Shown here piece after piece: positions 1 through 11,030 of a DNA stretch of 64,000 nucleotides (the first letter of the stretch is position 1; each line of letters begins with the position of its first letter). The stretch is from Actinacidiphila guanduensis (GTDB lineage Bacteria > Actinomycetota > Actinomycetes > Streptomycetales > Streptomycetaceae): the NCBI RefSeq assembly GCF_900103985.1, contig NZ_FNIE01000011.1, positions 1 to 64,000 of the forward strand, written 5' to 3'. A program made the translations under genes and the position numbers. The notes beneath the pieces were generated by a model, which had not been told where the DNA came from, made no database searches, and worked only from the letters and a program-made list of their open reading frames with translations.

Positions 1-479
1 AAGTACGGGTTCTCGGTGGTGGCGGCGATGAGGGTGACCCAGCGGTTCTCCACGGCGGGCAGCAGGGAGTCCTGCTGGGCCTTGCTGAAGCGGTGGATCT
101 CGTCCAGGAAGAGGACGGTCTCGCGGTCGTACCCGCCGGACTGGCGCTTGGCGCTCTCGATGACCGCGCGGACCTCCTTGACGCCGGCGGTGATCGCGGA
201 CAGCTCCACGAACCGCTTGTTCGTCGCCTTGCTGACCACGTACGCCAGCGTGGTCTTGCCGGTGCCGGGCGGGCCCCACAGGATCACCGACGAGGCGCCG
301 GCGGGACCGCTGCCGCCCTCGCCCACCAGGCGGCGCAGCGGTGAGCCCTTGCGCAGCAGGTGCTGCTGGCCCACCACTTCCTCCAGCGTGCGCGGGCGCA
401 TGCGGACGGCGAGCGGGGTGCTGCTGGGGTCCTTCTCGCGGCGCTCCTCCGCGGCCGCGCTGAACAGATCCGGCTCCAT
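1..479 (-). CDS. rarA: Replication-associated recombination protein A, N-terminal part
   Basis: AAA+ ATPase of the RarA/MgsA/WRNIP1 family, which acts at stalled replication forks in the cytoplasm. Only the first 159 codons lie in the window; the reading frame is still open at base 1. The protein starts MEPDLFSAAAEERR, with Walker A GPPGTGKTT at residues 69-77 and Walker B VLFLDEIHRF near 122-131, followed by the ATTENP sensor-1 stretch near 153-158. ATG at 479 is the first in-frame start that gives the family N-terminus. A strong terminator (510-544) separates it from the upstream VKOR gene, so it is probably transcribed from its own promoter. RuvB-like clamp-loader relatives were considered, but the DEIHRF and ATTENP motifs fit RarA. 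Confidence 0.9.
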   Translation of the reverse strand, partial: MEPDLFSAAAEERREKDPSSTPLAVRMRPRTLEEVVGQQHLLRKGSPLRRLVGEGGSGPAGASSVILWGPPGTGKTTLAYVVSKATNKRFVELSAITAGVKEVRAVIESAKRQSGGYDRETVLFLDEIHRFSKAQQDSLLPAVENRWVTLIAATTENPY

Positions 480-509
480 CCTTGCAGCGTATTGCACCCC
501 TGTGACAAA

Positions 510-544
510 GCCGCCGCCCCCCTGCGGAACCGGGGGGCGGCGGC
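510..544 (-). terminator. Strong hairpin between VKOR gene and rarA
   Basis: A perfect 13-bp inverted repeat (510-522 with 532-544) with a 9-base loop, almost all G and C. It lies 46 bases past the stop of the VKOR gene, which is read on the same strand. There is no long U run, as usual for actinobacterial terminators. Confidence 0.7.
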
Positions 545-590
545 GAAGCACGGGGTCACGGCCGCCGACGGCGATGGACACCGGGCAAGA

Positions 591-1256
591 TCAGATGACG
601 GTCTTCCAGTAGTACCAGAAGTGCGTGAGGATCAGCATCGCGATCACGCCGTACCACAGGATCGGCACGACCCAGTGGAACTCCAGCACCAGCGAGCGGG
701 CCTTGGCCGGCACCTTGATCAGGCCGTGCTTGATGTTGTGCACGGCCGTGTACCAGAAGATCAGAATCGTGACGACCCACGCCAGGCAGCACCACAGGCA
801 GATGGCGTTGATGTTGTAGATCGTCTGGTACTGCAGCCAGGAGATGAAGCCCACGCCGAACAGGCCGCCGGCCTGCAGGCCGTACCAGAACCAGGGCTTG
901 TAGCGGGCGCCGGCGAAAACGCCCATCGCCAGGCAGATCACCACACCGTAGGAGACCAGACCGATGATCGGGTTCTGGAAGCCGAAGGCGTGCGCCTGGC
1001 GGGACTCCATCACGTCGCCACAGGAGATGATCGGGTTGAGGCTGCACGACAGGTGGATCGTCCTGCCGTCGATCTTCGCCTGCAGCAGGTTGAACTTGTC
1101 GTTGGTGATGACGAAAGAGGCAACGAGGCCCAGCGCCCCGCAGATCAGCAGCAGCCAGGTGAACGCCCGGCCCGAGGCGAGGGTGTCGTCCTCGCCGTTG
1201 GGACGCGGACTGCGGTCACCGTCCGTGCGCGTGTCGTCGAGCGCGGAAGTCGTCAT
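591..1256 (-). CDS. Vitamin K epoxide reductase (VKOR) family protein
   Basis: Integral membrane thiol oxidoreductase, 221 residues. In actinobacteria VKOR homologues re-oxidise DsbA-like proteins with quinone and so drive disulfide formation outside the membrane. Visible features: a charged cytoplasmic N-terminus, about five hydrophobic segments (roughly 33-52, 97-116, 122-145, 152-172, 195-213), the loop cysteine pair C71 and C79 and the quinone-side CLWC motif at 153-156 followed by a further Cys at 157. The ATG at 1256 begins MTTSALDDTRTD. The DsbA-like gene at 40782 could be a distant functional partner, which is inference. Family assignment is firm; the physiological substrate is not visible. 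Confidence 0.92.
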   Translation of the reverse strand: MTTSALDDTRTDGDRSPRPNGEDDTLASGRAFTWLLLICGALGLVASFVITNDKFNLLQAKIDGRTIHLSCSLNPIISCGDVMESRQAHAFGFQNPIIGLVSYGVVICLAMGVFAGARYKPWFWYGLQAGGLFGVGFISWLQYQTIYNINAICLWCCLAWVVTILIFWYTAVHNIKHGLIKVPAKARSLVLEFHWVVPILWYGVIAMLILTHFWYYWKTVI

Positions 1257-1378
1257 GGTCGCCGATTCTCCAGGTCCGTGGGGGCGGGCCCCCTCATTGT
1301 GCACCAGGGCGGTGTGAACGGTGTAAGATCCGCCGCCCTGGTGACACATACGAGGGTTCGCGTGACACGGAAGAGGGT

Positions 1379-2650
1379 TCAGCCGAGCCGGGACTTGACG
1401 GCCGCGACGACCTCGTTGAGCGCGACCGGCTCCTGCTCCCCGCCCGCGAGGTCCTTGATCTGCACCACTCCGTCGGCCAGGTCCCGCTCGCCGGCGATCA
1501 GCGCGAACCGGGCGCCGGAGCGGTTGGCGGACTTCATGGCGTTCTTCACGCTCCTGCCGCCGAACGCCATGTCCGCGGCCACCCCCGCGCGGCGCAGCTC
1601 GGTGACGACGGTGAACAGCGTCCGCCGCGCCTCCTCGCCCATCGGCACCGCGTAGACGTCGGTGGCCGCGGGCAGGTCGAGTGCGACGCCCTCCGAGCGC
1701 AGCGCGAGCACGGTACGGTCCACGCCGAGCGCCCAGCCGACCGAGGGCAGCGAGGGGCCGCCGATCATCTCCGACAGGCCGTCGTAGCGCCCGCCGCCGC
1801 CGATCGCGGACTGCGAGCCGAGGCCGTCGTGCACGAACTCGAAGGTGGTCCTGGTGTAGTAGTCCAGGCCGCGCACCAGCCGCGGGTCGTCCTCGAAGGC
1901 GACGCCCGAGGCGGTCAGCAGGTCGCGGACCTGCTCGTGGTACTCCTTGCACGCCTCGCACAGGTGGTCGCCGATGAGCGGCGCGCCCGCCAACTGGCGC
2001 TGCACGGACTCGCGTTTGTCGTCCAGCACCCGCAGCGGGTTGATCTCGATCCGGCGCCGGGTCTCCTCGTCCAGGTCCAGGCCGCGCAGGAAGTCCTGGA
2101 GGGCGGCGCGGTAGACCGGGCGGCACTCGCGGTCGCCGAGGGTGTTGAGCAGCAGCCGGAAGCCGGTCAGGCCGAGCGAGCGGTAGCCGTCGACGGCCAG
2201 CACGATCAACTCGGTGTCGAGCAGCGGGTCCTCGGCGCCGATCGCCTCGGCGCCGACCTGCGAGAAGTGCCGGTAGCGGCCGGCCTGCGGCCGCTCGTAG
2301 CGGTAGTAGGAGCCGGAGTACCAGAGCTTGACCGGCAGGTTGCCGCCGCGGTGCAGGTTGGCCTGCAGGGCGGCGCGCAGCACGGAGGCGGTGCCCTCGG
2401 GGCGCAGCGCCAGTTCGGTGCCGCCCTTGGTGGTGAGGGTGTACATCTCCTTGGTCACGATGTCGGTGGACTCGCCGACGCCGCGGGAGAAGAGGCCGAC
2501 GGACTCGAAGCCGGGGGTCTCCACATAGCCGTAGCCGGCCCGCCGGGCGGGCGCCGAGAGGGCGTCGCGCACGGCGAGGAAGACCGCCGAGTCGGGCGGC
2601 AGCAGGTCGAAGGTGCCCTTGGGGGCCTGGAAGGAGGTCTCGTCGCTCAC
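1379..2650 (-). CDS. hisS: Histidyl-tRNA synthetase
   Basis: Class II aminoacyl-tRNA synthetase charging tRNA-His, cytoplasmic homodimer, 423 residues, normal for the family. Sequence signs are the N-terminal PKGTFDLLPPDS motif, motif 2 around YRYERPQAGRYRHF, the histidine-A signature VRGLDYYTRTTFEF, the glycine-rich AIGGGGRYDGL, motif 3 around VGWALGVDRT, and a C-terminal anticodon-binding domain starting near DVYAVPMG. The GTG at 2650 (SDETSFQAPKG) was chosen because the family starts here; upstream codons in the same frame overlap the preceding metallo-hydrolase gene. Only 10 bases separate the two genes, so they are very likely one transcript, the order also known from mycobacteria. Confidence 0.96.
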   Translation of the reverse strand: MSDETSFQAPKGTFDLLPPDSAVFLAVRDALSAPARRAGYGYVETPGFESVGLFSRGVGESTDIVTKEMYTLTTKGGTELALRPEGTASVLRAALQANLHRGGNLPVKLWYSGSYYRYERPQAGRYRHFSQVGAEAIGAEDPLLDTELIVLAVDGYRSLGLTGFRLLLNTLGDRECRPVYRAALQDFLRGLDLDEETRRRIEINPLRVLDDKRESVQRQLAGAPLIGDHLCEACKEYHEQVRDLLTASGVAFEDDPRLVRGLDYYTRTTFEFVHDGLGSQSAIGGGGRYDGLSEMIGGPSLPSVGWALGVDRTVLALRSEGVALDLPAATDVYAVPMGEEARRTLFTVVTELRRAGVAADMAFGGRSVKNAMKSANRSGARFALIAGERDLADGVVQIKDLAGGEQEPVALNEVVAAVKSRLG

Positions 2651-2660
2651 AGCGGGAAGG

Positions 2661-3371
2661 TCACATTCCTCGTCGTGGAGCCGGGGCGCCGGCTCCGTGC
2701 GTGCGGGCCGCCTCGCCCAGGTAGGGGTTGGCGGCGCGCTCGCGGCCGATGGTCGTCTGGGGGCCGTGCCCGGAGAGCACCACCGTCGAGTCGTCGAGCG
2801 GCAGGCACACACGGGCCAGCGACTCGTACAGCTCGGCGGTGGAGCCACCGGGCAGGTCGGTGCGTCCGACGGAGCCGGCGAACAGCAGGTCGCCGGAGAA
2901 CAGCACCGACGGGATGTCGGGCGTCTCGGGCAGCCGGAAGGTCACCGACCCCTTGGTATGGCCGGGCGCATGGGACACGCCGAACTCCAGACCGGCCAGC
3001 GGCAGGGTCCCGCCGTCGGTGAGTTCCCGCAGGTCGTCGGGCTCGCCGACGGTCAGCTCGCCCATCAGCCGGGCCCCGATGGCGGCGCCGAGCGCCTTCT
3101 CCGGGTCGGCGAGCATGAAGCGGTCCTGCGGGTGGATCCAGGCGGGCACGTCGTGGGCGCCGCAGACCGGGACGACGGAGGCCACGTGGTCGATGTGGCC
3201 GTGGCTGAGCACGACCGCGACGGGCTTGAGCCGGTGCTTGGCGAGCGTGTCCTCGACGCCCTGGGCCGCCTGGTGGCCCGGGTCGACGATCACGCACTCC
3301 TCGCCCGCGGCGGGGGCGACCACGTAGCAGTTGGTGCCCCAGGCCCCGGCGGGGAACCCGGCAATGAGCAC
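2661..3371 (-). CDS. MBL-fold metallo-hydrolase, glyoxalase II-like
   Basis: Metallo-beta-lactamase fold hydrolase of 236 residues. The zinc-binding motif SHGHIDH lies near residues 56-62, with the further metal ligands in APGHTKGSV, the FSGDLLFAGS aspartate and the LSGHGPQTTIG histidine, so the dinuclear metal site is complete. Glyoxalase II (hydroxyacylglutathione hydrolase) is the usual label, but actinomycetes lack glutathione, so a mycothiol-derived or other thioester substrate is more likely; that is inference. The start is GTG at 3371 (LIAGFPAGAWGTNC), the usual family N-terminus. It sits 10 bases upstream of hisS. The gene upstream is divergent, so the promoter lies in 3372-3719. Confidence 0.88.
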   Translation of the reverse strand: MLIAGFPAGAWGTNCYVVAPAAGEECVIVDPGHQAAQGVEDTLAKHRLKPVAVVLSHGHIDHVASVVPVCGAHDVPAWIHPQDRFMLADPEKALGAAIGARLMGELTVGEPDDLRELTDGGTLPLAGLEFGVSHAPGHTKGSVTFRLPETPDIPSVLFSGDLLFAGSVGRTDLPGGSTAELYESLARVCLPLDDSTVVLSGHGPQTTIGRERAANPYLGEAARTHGAGAPAPRRGM

Positions 3372-3719
3372 GTTCGTCCTTCTGTCGTCCGCGGTGGGGC
3401 CTGGGCGGCCCGCTCCTGGTCCGCAACGAGCCTACCGGCCACCGCGCGGCCGCCGCGAACTCATAGGGTGCACCTGTTGACTGGTGCCGGCTGCTCCCGG
3501 CTGCTTTCCCGGCGGCTGCTCGCCGGTGCCGGCCGGTTCGCGGACTGGACGGCGGGCGCGTGGTGACGCGAAGATCTGCGGCACGTGCACGCGCGCACGG
3601 CAGCACCGCACGCCGGTACGGCCCACGCACACACAGGAAGTACCCGCAAGATACAACGTACGGCGTCGCTGCGCGGCACGGACGGCAACCCGACCCACAC
3701 ACATGACGGAGACGGCGAA
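3372..3719. promoter_or_regulatory. Divergent intergenic region, MBL hydrolase / cyclophilin
   Basis: 348 bases with no supported gene between two divergent starts. On the minus strand TAGGCT (3431-3436 region) is a plausible -10 for the hydrolase-hisS unit. On the plus strand an AT-richer AAGATACAAC stretch near 3648-3657 could be a -10 for the cyclophilin gene. Neither has a convincing -35. An AGGAG-like GGAGA just before 3720 is the ribosome site of the cyclophilin. Confidence 0.35.
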
Positions 3720-4577
3720 GTGGTCACCAAGGATCAGCGGCGGCGGCAGCTCGCCCGGGAGAAGTTCGCACGGCAGCAGCAGCGCCGGTCGAGCGCACGC
3801 CGCAAGGCCAGGGTGCGCAACTCGGTGATCGCGGTGGTGGCCGTGGTGATCGCGGCCTCGTTCGGCGGCGCCTACGCGGCCGGCGCGTTCGACAGCAGCG
3901 GCAAGAAGAAGGACGACGCGGCGGCGAGCGCCCCGAGCAACGCGCCGAGCGGCACCCCCTCGGCCACGCCCACCAGCAAGGCGCCCGACCCGTGCGCCAA
4001 GCCCGCCGCCGGCAAGCCGGGCACCAAGCAGTGGAAGAAGGAGCCGGCGCTCACCGTCGACAAGAGCGCCAAGTACACCTTCACCCTCGACACCACCTGC
4101 GGCGCGATCCCGATCTCGCTCGACGCGGCGAAGGCCCCGCACACCGTCAACTCCTTCGCCTTCCTGGCCGGCCAGCACTTCTTCGACCACACCAAGTGCC
4201 ACCGCCTGACCACCACCGGCATCTACGTGCTGCAGTGCGGCGACCCGCAGGGCACCGGCCAGGGCGGCCCCGGCTACACCATCCCCGACGAGAACCTCAA
4301 CGGGCTGGGCAAGGCCGACAGCTCCGGCGTCGTGACCTACCCGACCGGCACCGTCGCCATGGCCAACACCGGCCAGGCGCACACCGGCGGCAGCCAGTTC
4401 TTCCTCGTCTACAAGGACAGCCCGCTGCCCCCGCAGTACACGCCGTTCGGCACGATCAGCCCGGCCGGGATGAAGGTGCTGAACAAGATCGCGGCCGCCG
4501 GCGAGAGCACCGGGCAGGGCGACGGCGCGCCCAACGCCACCGTGGTCATCAACAAGGCGACGGTCACCACCTCCTGA
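3720..4577 (+). CDS. Membrane-anchored peptidyl-prolyl cis-trans isomerase (cyclophilin)
   Basis: Cyclophilin-type prolyl isomerase of 285 residues. A basic, Arg/Gln-rich N-terminus (1-33) precedes one hydrophobic segment (about 35-57), then a Ser/Pro/Thr/Lys linker to about 105 and a C-terminal cyclophilin domain with NSFAFLAG, the GGSQFFLV core and TPFGTISPAGM. This points to an extracytoplasmic, membrane-tethered foldase. Start chosen is GTG at 3720, which has GGAGA just upstream and gives the VTKDQRRRQLAREKF start typical of this family in streptomycetes; the ORF extends further upstream but that stretch is low-quality His/Thr-rich translation. It is followed by the DUF349 gene in the same direction after 205 bases. 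Confidence 0.92.
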   Translation: MVTKDQRRRQLAREKFARQQQRRSSARRKARVRNSVIAVVAVVIAASFGGAYAAGAFDSSGKKKDDAAASAPSNAPSGTPSATPTSKAPDPCAKPAAGKPGTKQWKKEPALTVDKSAKYTFTLDTTCGAIPISLDAAKAPHTVNSFAFLAGQHFFDHTKCHRLTTTGIYVLQCGDPQGTGQGGPGYTIPDENLNGLGKADSSGVVTYPTGTVAMANTGQAHTGGSQFFLVYKDSPLPPQYTPFGTISPAGMKVLNKIAAAGESTGQGDGAPNATVVINKATVTTS

Positions 4578-4782
4578 GCCGCGTCGTGCCCGGCCGATGA
4601 TCTGATCGAGTCCTGATCGGTATCCGAATTCGAGATTGGGCGCGCATCGGATGCGGACAGCCGGGCCGCCGGTCGCCTATGTTGGCGGATGGGACCGGTC
4701 TGGGCGTGCGGCCCGGCCGGAGAGAACTGTGGACGATGCCCGCCGGCGGTGCCGGGCGCGGGTATCGCATGAGGGAGGCGCT

Positions 4783-6009
4783 GTGAGCAGCGACCCGTGG
4801 GGCCGCGTCGATGAGACGGGGACCGTGTACGTGCGTACGGCCGACGGCGAGAAGGAGGTCGGTTCGTGGCAGGCGGGCTCCCCCCAGGAGGCGCTGGCCT
4901 ACTTCGAGCGCAAGTACGAGGGTCTCGTCGTGGAGATCGGCCTCCTCGAACGGCGGGTGCAGACCACCGACCTGGCACCCAAGGAGGCGCTGGCCGCGAT
5001 CGAGCACCTGCGCACCTCGGTGACCGAGGCGCACGCGGTCGGCGACCTGGAGGCCCTCGGCGCGCGCCTTGACGCCTTGGTCGCCCTCGTGGACAGCAAG
5101 CGGGAGGAGCGCCGGGCGGCGCGGGCCAAGCAGAGCGAGGAGGCCCGCACCGCCAAGGAGCAACTGGTGGCCGAGGCCGAGCAGTTGGCCGAGAGCGAGC
5201 AGTGGCGCACGGCGGGCGAGCGGCTGCGCGCGCTGGTCGACACCTGGAAGGGCCTGCCGCGCCTGGACCGCAAGGCCGACGACGAGCTGTGGCACCGCTT
5301 CAGCCACGCCCGCTCGGTGTTCTCCAAGCGCCGCAAGGCGCACTTCGCGTCGCTGGACGCGCAGCGCGAGGAGGCCAGGCGGACCAAGGAGAAGCTGGTC
5401 GCCGAGGCGCAGTCGCTCTCGCAGTCCACCGACTGGGGGCCGACCGCGGCCCGCTACCGCGAGCTGATGGCGGACTGGAAGGCGGCCGGGCGCGCGCAGC
5501 GCGAGGCGGAGGAGGACCTGTGGAACCGCTTCCGCGGTGCGCAGGACGTCTTCTTCGCCGCCCGCTCCGAGGTGTTCGCCGAGCGCGACACCGAGCAGCG
5601 GGACAACCTGGCACGCAAGGAGGAGCTGGTCACCGAGGCGGAGAAGCTGCTGCCGGTGACCGACCTGAAGGCGGCGCGGGCCGCGTTCCGCGGGATCAAC
5701 GAGCGGTGGGAGGCCATCGGCCACGTGCCGCGCGACGCCCGGCCGCGGATCGAGGCGCGGATGCACGCGGTCGAGCGGGCGCTGCAGGAGTCCGAGGAGG
5801 CCGAGTGGCGCCGTACGAACCCGGAGGTCCGGGCGCGGGCGGCGGGCCTGACCGGGCAGCTGCAGGCGGCGGTGGAGAAGCTGCAGGCGCAGATCGAGGC
5901 CGCGCGCTCCGCCGGCAACACCGCGAAGGCCGACAAGCTGCAGAGTGAACTCGACGGGCGGCAGGCGCTGTTGGACGCCGCGCTGAAGGGCATGGGCGAG
6001 TTCCGCTAG
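4783..6009 (+). CDS. DUF349 domain-containing coiled-coil protein
   Basis: 408 residues, cytoplasmic, highly charged and helical. Three DUF349 repeats can be seen, each beginning with a Trp-containing W-K/E-x motif: WKGLPRLDRKADDELWHRF (about 155), WKAAGRAQREAEEDLWNRF (about 230) and WEAIGHVPRDARPRIEARM (about 310), followed by a C-terminal coiled coil (LQAAVEKLQAQIEAAR). The molecular function of DUF349 is not established; the helical repeats suggest a scaffold or nucleic-acid or ribosome-associated role, which is only inference. Start is GTG at 4783 with GGGAGG eight bases upstream. It lies between the cyclophilin and relA, a conserved actinobacterial position. Confidence 0.88.
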   Translation: MSSDPWGRVDETGTVYVRTADGEKEVGSWQAGSPQEALAYFERKYEGLVVEIGLLERRVQTTDLAPKEALAAIEHLRTSVTEAHAVGDLEALGARLDALVALVDSKREERRAARAKQSEEARTAKEQLVAEAEQLAESEQWRTAGERLRALVDTWKGLPRLDRKADDELWHRFSHARSVFSKRRKAHFASLDAQREEARRTKEKLVAEAQSLSQSTDWGPTAARYRELMADWKAAGRAQREAEEDLWNRFRGAQDVFFAARSEVFAERDTEQRDNLARKEELVTEAEKLLPVTDLKAARAAFRGINERWEAIGHVPRDARPRIEARMHAVERALQESEEAEWRRTNPEVRARAAGLTGQLQAAVEKLQAQIEAARSAGNTAKADKLQSELDGRQALLDAALKGMGEFR

Positions 6010-6133
6010 GCGCGGGCCCGAGGGGGGCCGCCGGGGTCAGCCCCGGCCCCCCCTGCCCCCCGGGCCACCGGCCGGTGGCCGACCCCCGACCGGGCTGCCC
6101 CCTCCCCCGGTCCCCGGACCGTCCGCCGGTTCA

Positions 6134-6302
6134 TGGCTGGTCGCGCAGTTCCTCGCGCCCCTTGAGGTGTCACACCTCGCCCTTCGCGCAAAGAGCAAGC
6201 CCGTACGGGCTCGGGGGCGCCGTGGCTTCCTCCCACGCGAAGCTCTCGGGGTGGGGGTACCTACCGGGCGAAGCGCTGGGGGAGAACTGCGCGACCAGCC
6301 AC
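6134..6302. repeat. Intergenic palindromic element, copy A
   Basis: 169-bp element with a perfect 18-bp terminal inverted repeat (6134-6151, TGGCTGGTCGCGCAGTTC, with 6285-6302). The interior carries the family signatures GCGCCCC, a GAGGTG/CACCTC mini-hairpin, GCCCTTCGCGC and GGGGGTACCTACC. It fills the gap between the convergent DUF349 and relA genes (6010-6351), where it could act as a bidirectional terminator. The rest of this gap has only GC-rich hairpins near 6015-6060. Confidence 0.85.
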
Positions 6303-6351
6303 GTCCCGGGCTGTGGCCGGGAGCGGGCCGGCCCCCCGCGGCGGGATGCCG

Positions 6352-8808
<2,457 letters not shown>

Positions 8809-8926
8809 GGGCACTCCTCCACGTGGTGGAACCCCCATGGTATCGAGCCGCGCCCGAAGCCGGGCGCCCCGCCTGCGCTCTTTGCTGCCCCCGTGCGCCC
8901 CCGAGGCGCCCCCGGAGCCCCGCGGC

Positions 8927-8968
8927 CCCCTCAGGAGGCCGGGAGCGGGCCCCTCAGGAGGCCGGGAG
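8927..8968. repeat. Two direct copies of a 19-base GC-rich hairpin unit
   Basis: CCCCTCAGGAGGCCGGGAG occurs at 8927-8945 and again at 8950-8968 (23-base period). Each can fold as GGCC/GGCC-flanked CCTC/GAGG hairpins. It lies 46 to 87 bases downstream of the apt stop and upstream of relA, so it may be a tandem transcription terminator. Confidence 0.5.
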
Positions 8969-9013
8969 GCCCCTCGGAACGCCTCCGGCCCGCCCGGTGG
9001 GCCGGCAGGGGGC

Positions 9014-9574
9014 TCAGAGGGTGAGCAGGGCGTCCAGCGGGGCGCCCTTCAGCTGCGGGGCCAGGCGCTCGCGCCCGGCCAGGAAGCCCAGCTCCAGCAG
9101 CACCGAGACGCCGACGACGGAGGCGCCGGTGCGGCGGATCAGGTCGAGCGCGGCCTCCGCGGTGCCGCCGGTGGCGAGCACGTCGTCGATGATGATGACG
9201 CGGTCGCCGGGCCCGAAGGCGTCGGCGTGGACCTCGATCTCCGCGCTGCCGTACTCCAGGTCGTAGCCCTGGGCGAGGGTGGGCCCGGGGAGCTTGCCGG
9301 CCTTGCGGACCGGGACGAAGCCGAGGTGGGCGCGGGCGGCGGCGGGGGCGGCGAGGATGAAGCCGCGTGCTTCGAGGCCGACGACCTTGGTGGCGGCGTG
9401 CTTGCGGCACAGTTCGGCGAGCGCGTCGACGAGCGCGCTGAAGGCGACGGGGTCGGCGAGCAGCGGGGTGATGTCCTTGAAGACGACACCGGGCTGCGGG
9501 TAGTCCTGCACGTCGCGGATGCGGGAGATCAGCAGGTCCCGCAGCTCGGCGCCGGCGGCTTCCGTCGTGGTCAT
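9014..9574 (-). CDS. apt: Adenine phosphoribosyltransferase
   Basis: Salvages adenine to AMP using PRPP; cytoplasmic; 186 residues, the normal size. The N-terminus carries LRDLLISRIRDVQDYPQPGVVFKDITPLL, the adenine-site pattern of Apt, and the PRPP loop is VIIIDDVLATGGTAEAA near residues 128-144. An alanine/proline-rich stretch (ILAAPAAARAHLGFVPVRKAGKLPG) covers the hood. ATG at 9574 is the only sensible start. It lies between secF and relA on the same strand, the conserved actinobacterial arrangement; purine salvage next to the alarmone synthetase may be of regulatory interest, but that is inference. Confidence 0.95.
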   Translation of the reverse strand: MTTTEAAGAELRDLLISRIRDVQDYPQPGVVFKDITPLLADPVAFSALVDALAELCRKHAATKVVGLEARGFILAAPAAARAHLGFVPVRKAGKLPGPTLAQGYDLEYGSAEIEVHADAFGPGDRVIIIDDVLATGGTAEAALDLIRRTGASVVGVSVLLELGFLAGRERLAPQLKGAPLDALLTL

Positions 9575-9727
9575 GGTGCCTCTTTCGGGTGCGGCGGTGT
9601 ACCGGCCGGGCGGTGCCGGACCGTATCGCGTGGTTCCCGGCCGCGGTCGGCGGTGTGCGCCGGGCGCCGGGCGGTACGGGGGTGTTCGGGCCCGGAAATC
9701 CTACGGGACGGCGGGCAGGCAACGCGC

Positions 9728-9768
9728 GGCGCCCGCCGCCGTCCGGTGCGGGACGGCCGGCGGGCGCC
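9728..9768 (-). terminator. Terminator after secF
   Basis: Inverted repeat 9728-9744 with 9751-9768 (17 pairs with one bulged base, loop of six bases), located 50 bases past the secF stop. It is very GC-rich with no U run. It likely ends the yajC-secD-secF unit before apt. Confidence 0.65.
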
Positions 9769-9818
9769 GGGATGGTGCGCTTCGTGGTGCGCGGTGCCCT
9801 CGGGTGAGGGGATCGCGG

Positions 9819-11030
9819 TCAGCGGCGCTTGCCGGAGGAGCGGTTGCGGCGGGCGGCACGGCTGCCGGACTGCGGGCGCGGCCGAGCGGCGGCACCGGAG
9901 CGCGTGCCGCCCGAGGAGGGCCGCTGCCCGACGACCGCCGGGGTGGCCTCCTCGTCCTCGTCGTCGAAGTCGTCCGCGTCGTCCACGCCGTCAGCGCCGT
10001 CCGGCTCCTCGATCGCCTCGGGGTCCTCGCCCGCGGCGATCCGGGCCGCGGCCTTGGCCGCGTCGGACTTGCGCTTGGCCAGCACCCGCTTGCGCAGCGC
10101 CTGCATCGCCGGCTCGCGCTCCTTGAACTCGGCGACGATCGGGGTCGCGATGAAGATCGAGGAGTACGCGCCCGCGGTGAGGCCGACGAACAGCGCCAGG
10201 GCGATGTCGTTGAGCATGCCGGCGCCGAGGATGCCGCCGCCGATGAAGAGCAGCGCCGCCACCGGCAGCAGGGCGACCACCGTGGTGTTGATCGACCGCA
10301 CCAGGGTGCTGTTGAGGCTGCGGTTGGCGATCTCGCTGTAGGTGAAGGTGTTCTTCTTGGTGATGTCCTTGCTGGCTTCCTTCAGGCCGTCGAACACCAC
10401 GACCGTGTCGTAGAGCGAGTAGCCGAGGATCGTCAGCAGGCCGATCACCGTACCGGGCGAGACCTCGAAGCCGACGATGGCGTAGACACCGGTGGTGATG
10501 GTGAGGTCGTGCAGCAGGGCGATCAGGGCGGCCAGGGCCATCCGCCACTCGAAGGTGATGGCGAGGTAGATGACCACCAGCACCAGGAAGATGATCAGGC
10601 CCTCGACGGCCTTGTGGGTGATCTCCTTGCCCCAGCTCGGGCCGACGATCTCCGCGTCGATCTTCGCCGACGGGAAGCCGAGGTCCTGGGCGATCTTCTG
10701 CTGGACCTGCTTGGACTGGTCGGTGGACAGCCCGCTGACCTGGATGCGCAGGCTGCCGGTGCCGAGCTTCTGCACGGTGGCGGTCTCGCCGTCGGTGTCG
10801 CCGGCGATCTTGCTCTGCGCCTGCGAGACCGAGATCGAGGTCTTGGGGGTGTTGAAGACGGCGCCGCCGGAGAAGTCGATGCTCTCCTTGAGCCCGTTGA
10901 CCACCAGGCCGACGATCGCGACGACGGTCACGAGGATCGAGAAGGTGTACCAGATCTTCCGCTTGCCGACGAAGTCGTAGCTGACCTCGCCGCGGTGCAG
11001 CCGGTGGCCGAGCGTACCGAGCTTGGACAT
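9819..11030 (-). CDS. secF: Protein translocase subunit SecF
   Basis: Membrane component of the SecDF complex that uses proton flow to complete Sec-dependent export; 403 residues. Signs: SYDFVGKRKIWYTFS before TM1, the periplasmic-domain motif IDFSGGAVFN, GYSLYDTVVVFDGLKE and the RSLNSTLVRSINTT motif, with six hydrophobic segments. The C-terminus is an acidic then Arg/Ser-rich cytoplasmic tail (EEPDGADGVDDADDFDDEDEE, then many Arg), longer than in E. coli. The ATG at 11030 overlaps the secD stop by one base (TGATG), so translation is coupled. Confidence 0.96.
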   Translation of the reverse strand: MSKLGTLGHRLHRGEVSYDFVGKRKIWYTFSILVTVVAIVGLVVNGLKESIDFSGGAVFNTPKTSISVSQAQSKIAGDTDGETATVQKLGTGSLRIQVSGLSTDQSKQVQQKIAQDLGFPSAKIDAEIVGPSWGKEITHKAVEGLIIFLVLVVIYLAITFEWRMALAALIALLHDLTITTGVYAIVGFEVSPGTVIGLLTILGYSLYDTVVVFDGLKEASKDITKKNTFTYSEIANRSLNSTLVRSINTTVVALLPVAALLFIGGGILGAGMLNDIALALFVGLTAGAYSSIFIATPIVAEFKEREPAMQALRKRVLAKRKSDAAKAAARIAAGEDPEAIEEPDGADGVDDADDFDDEDEEATPAVVGQRPSSGGTRSGAAARPRPQSGSRAARRNRSSGKRR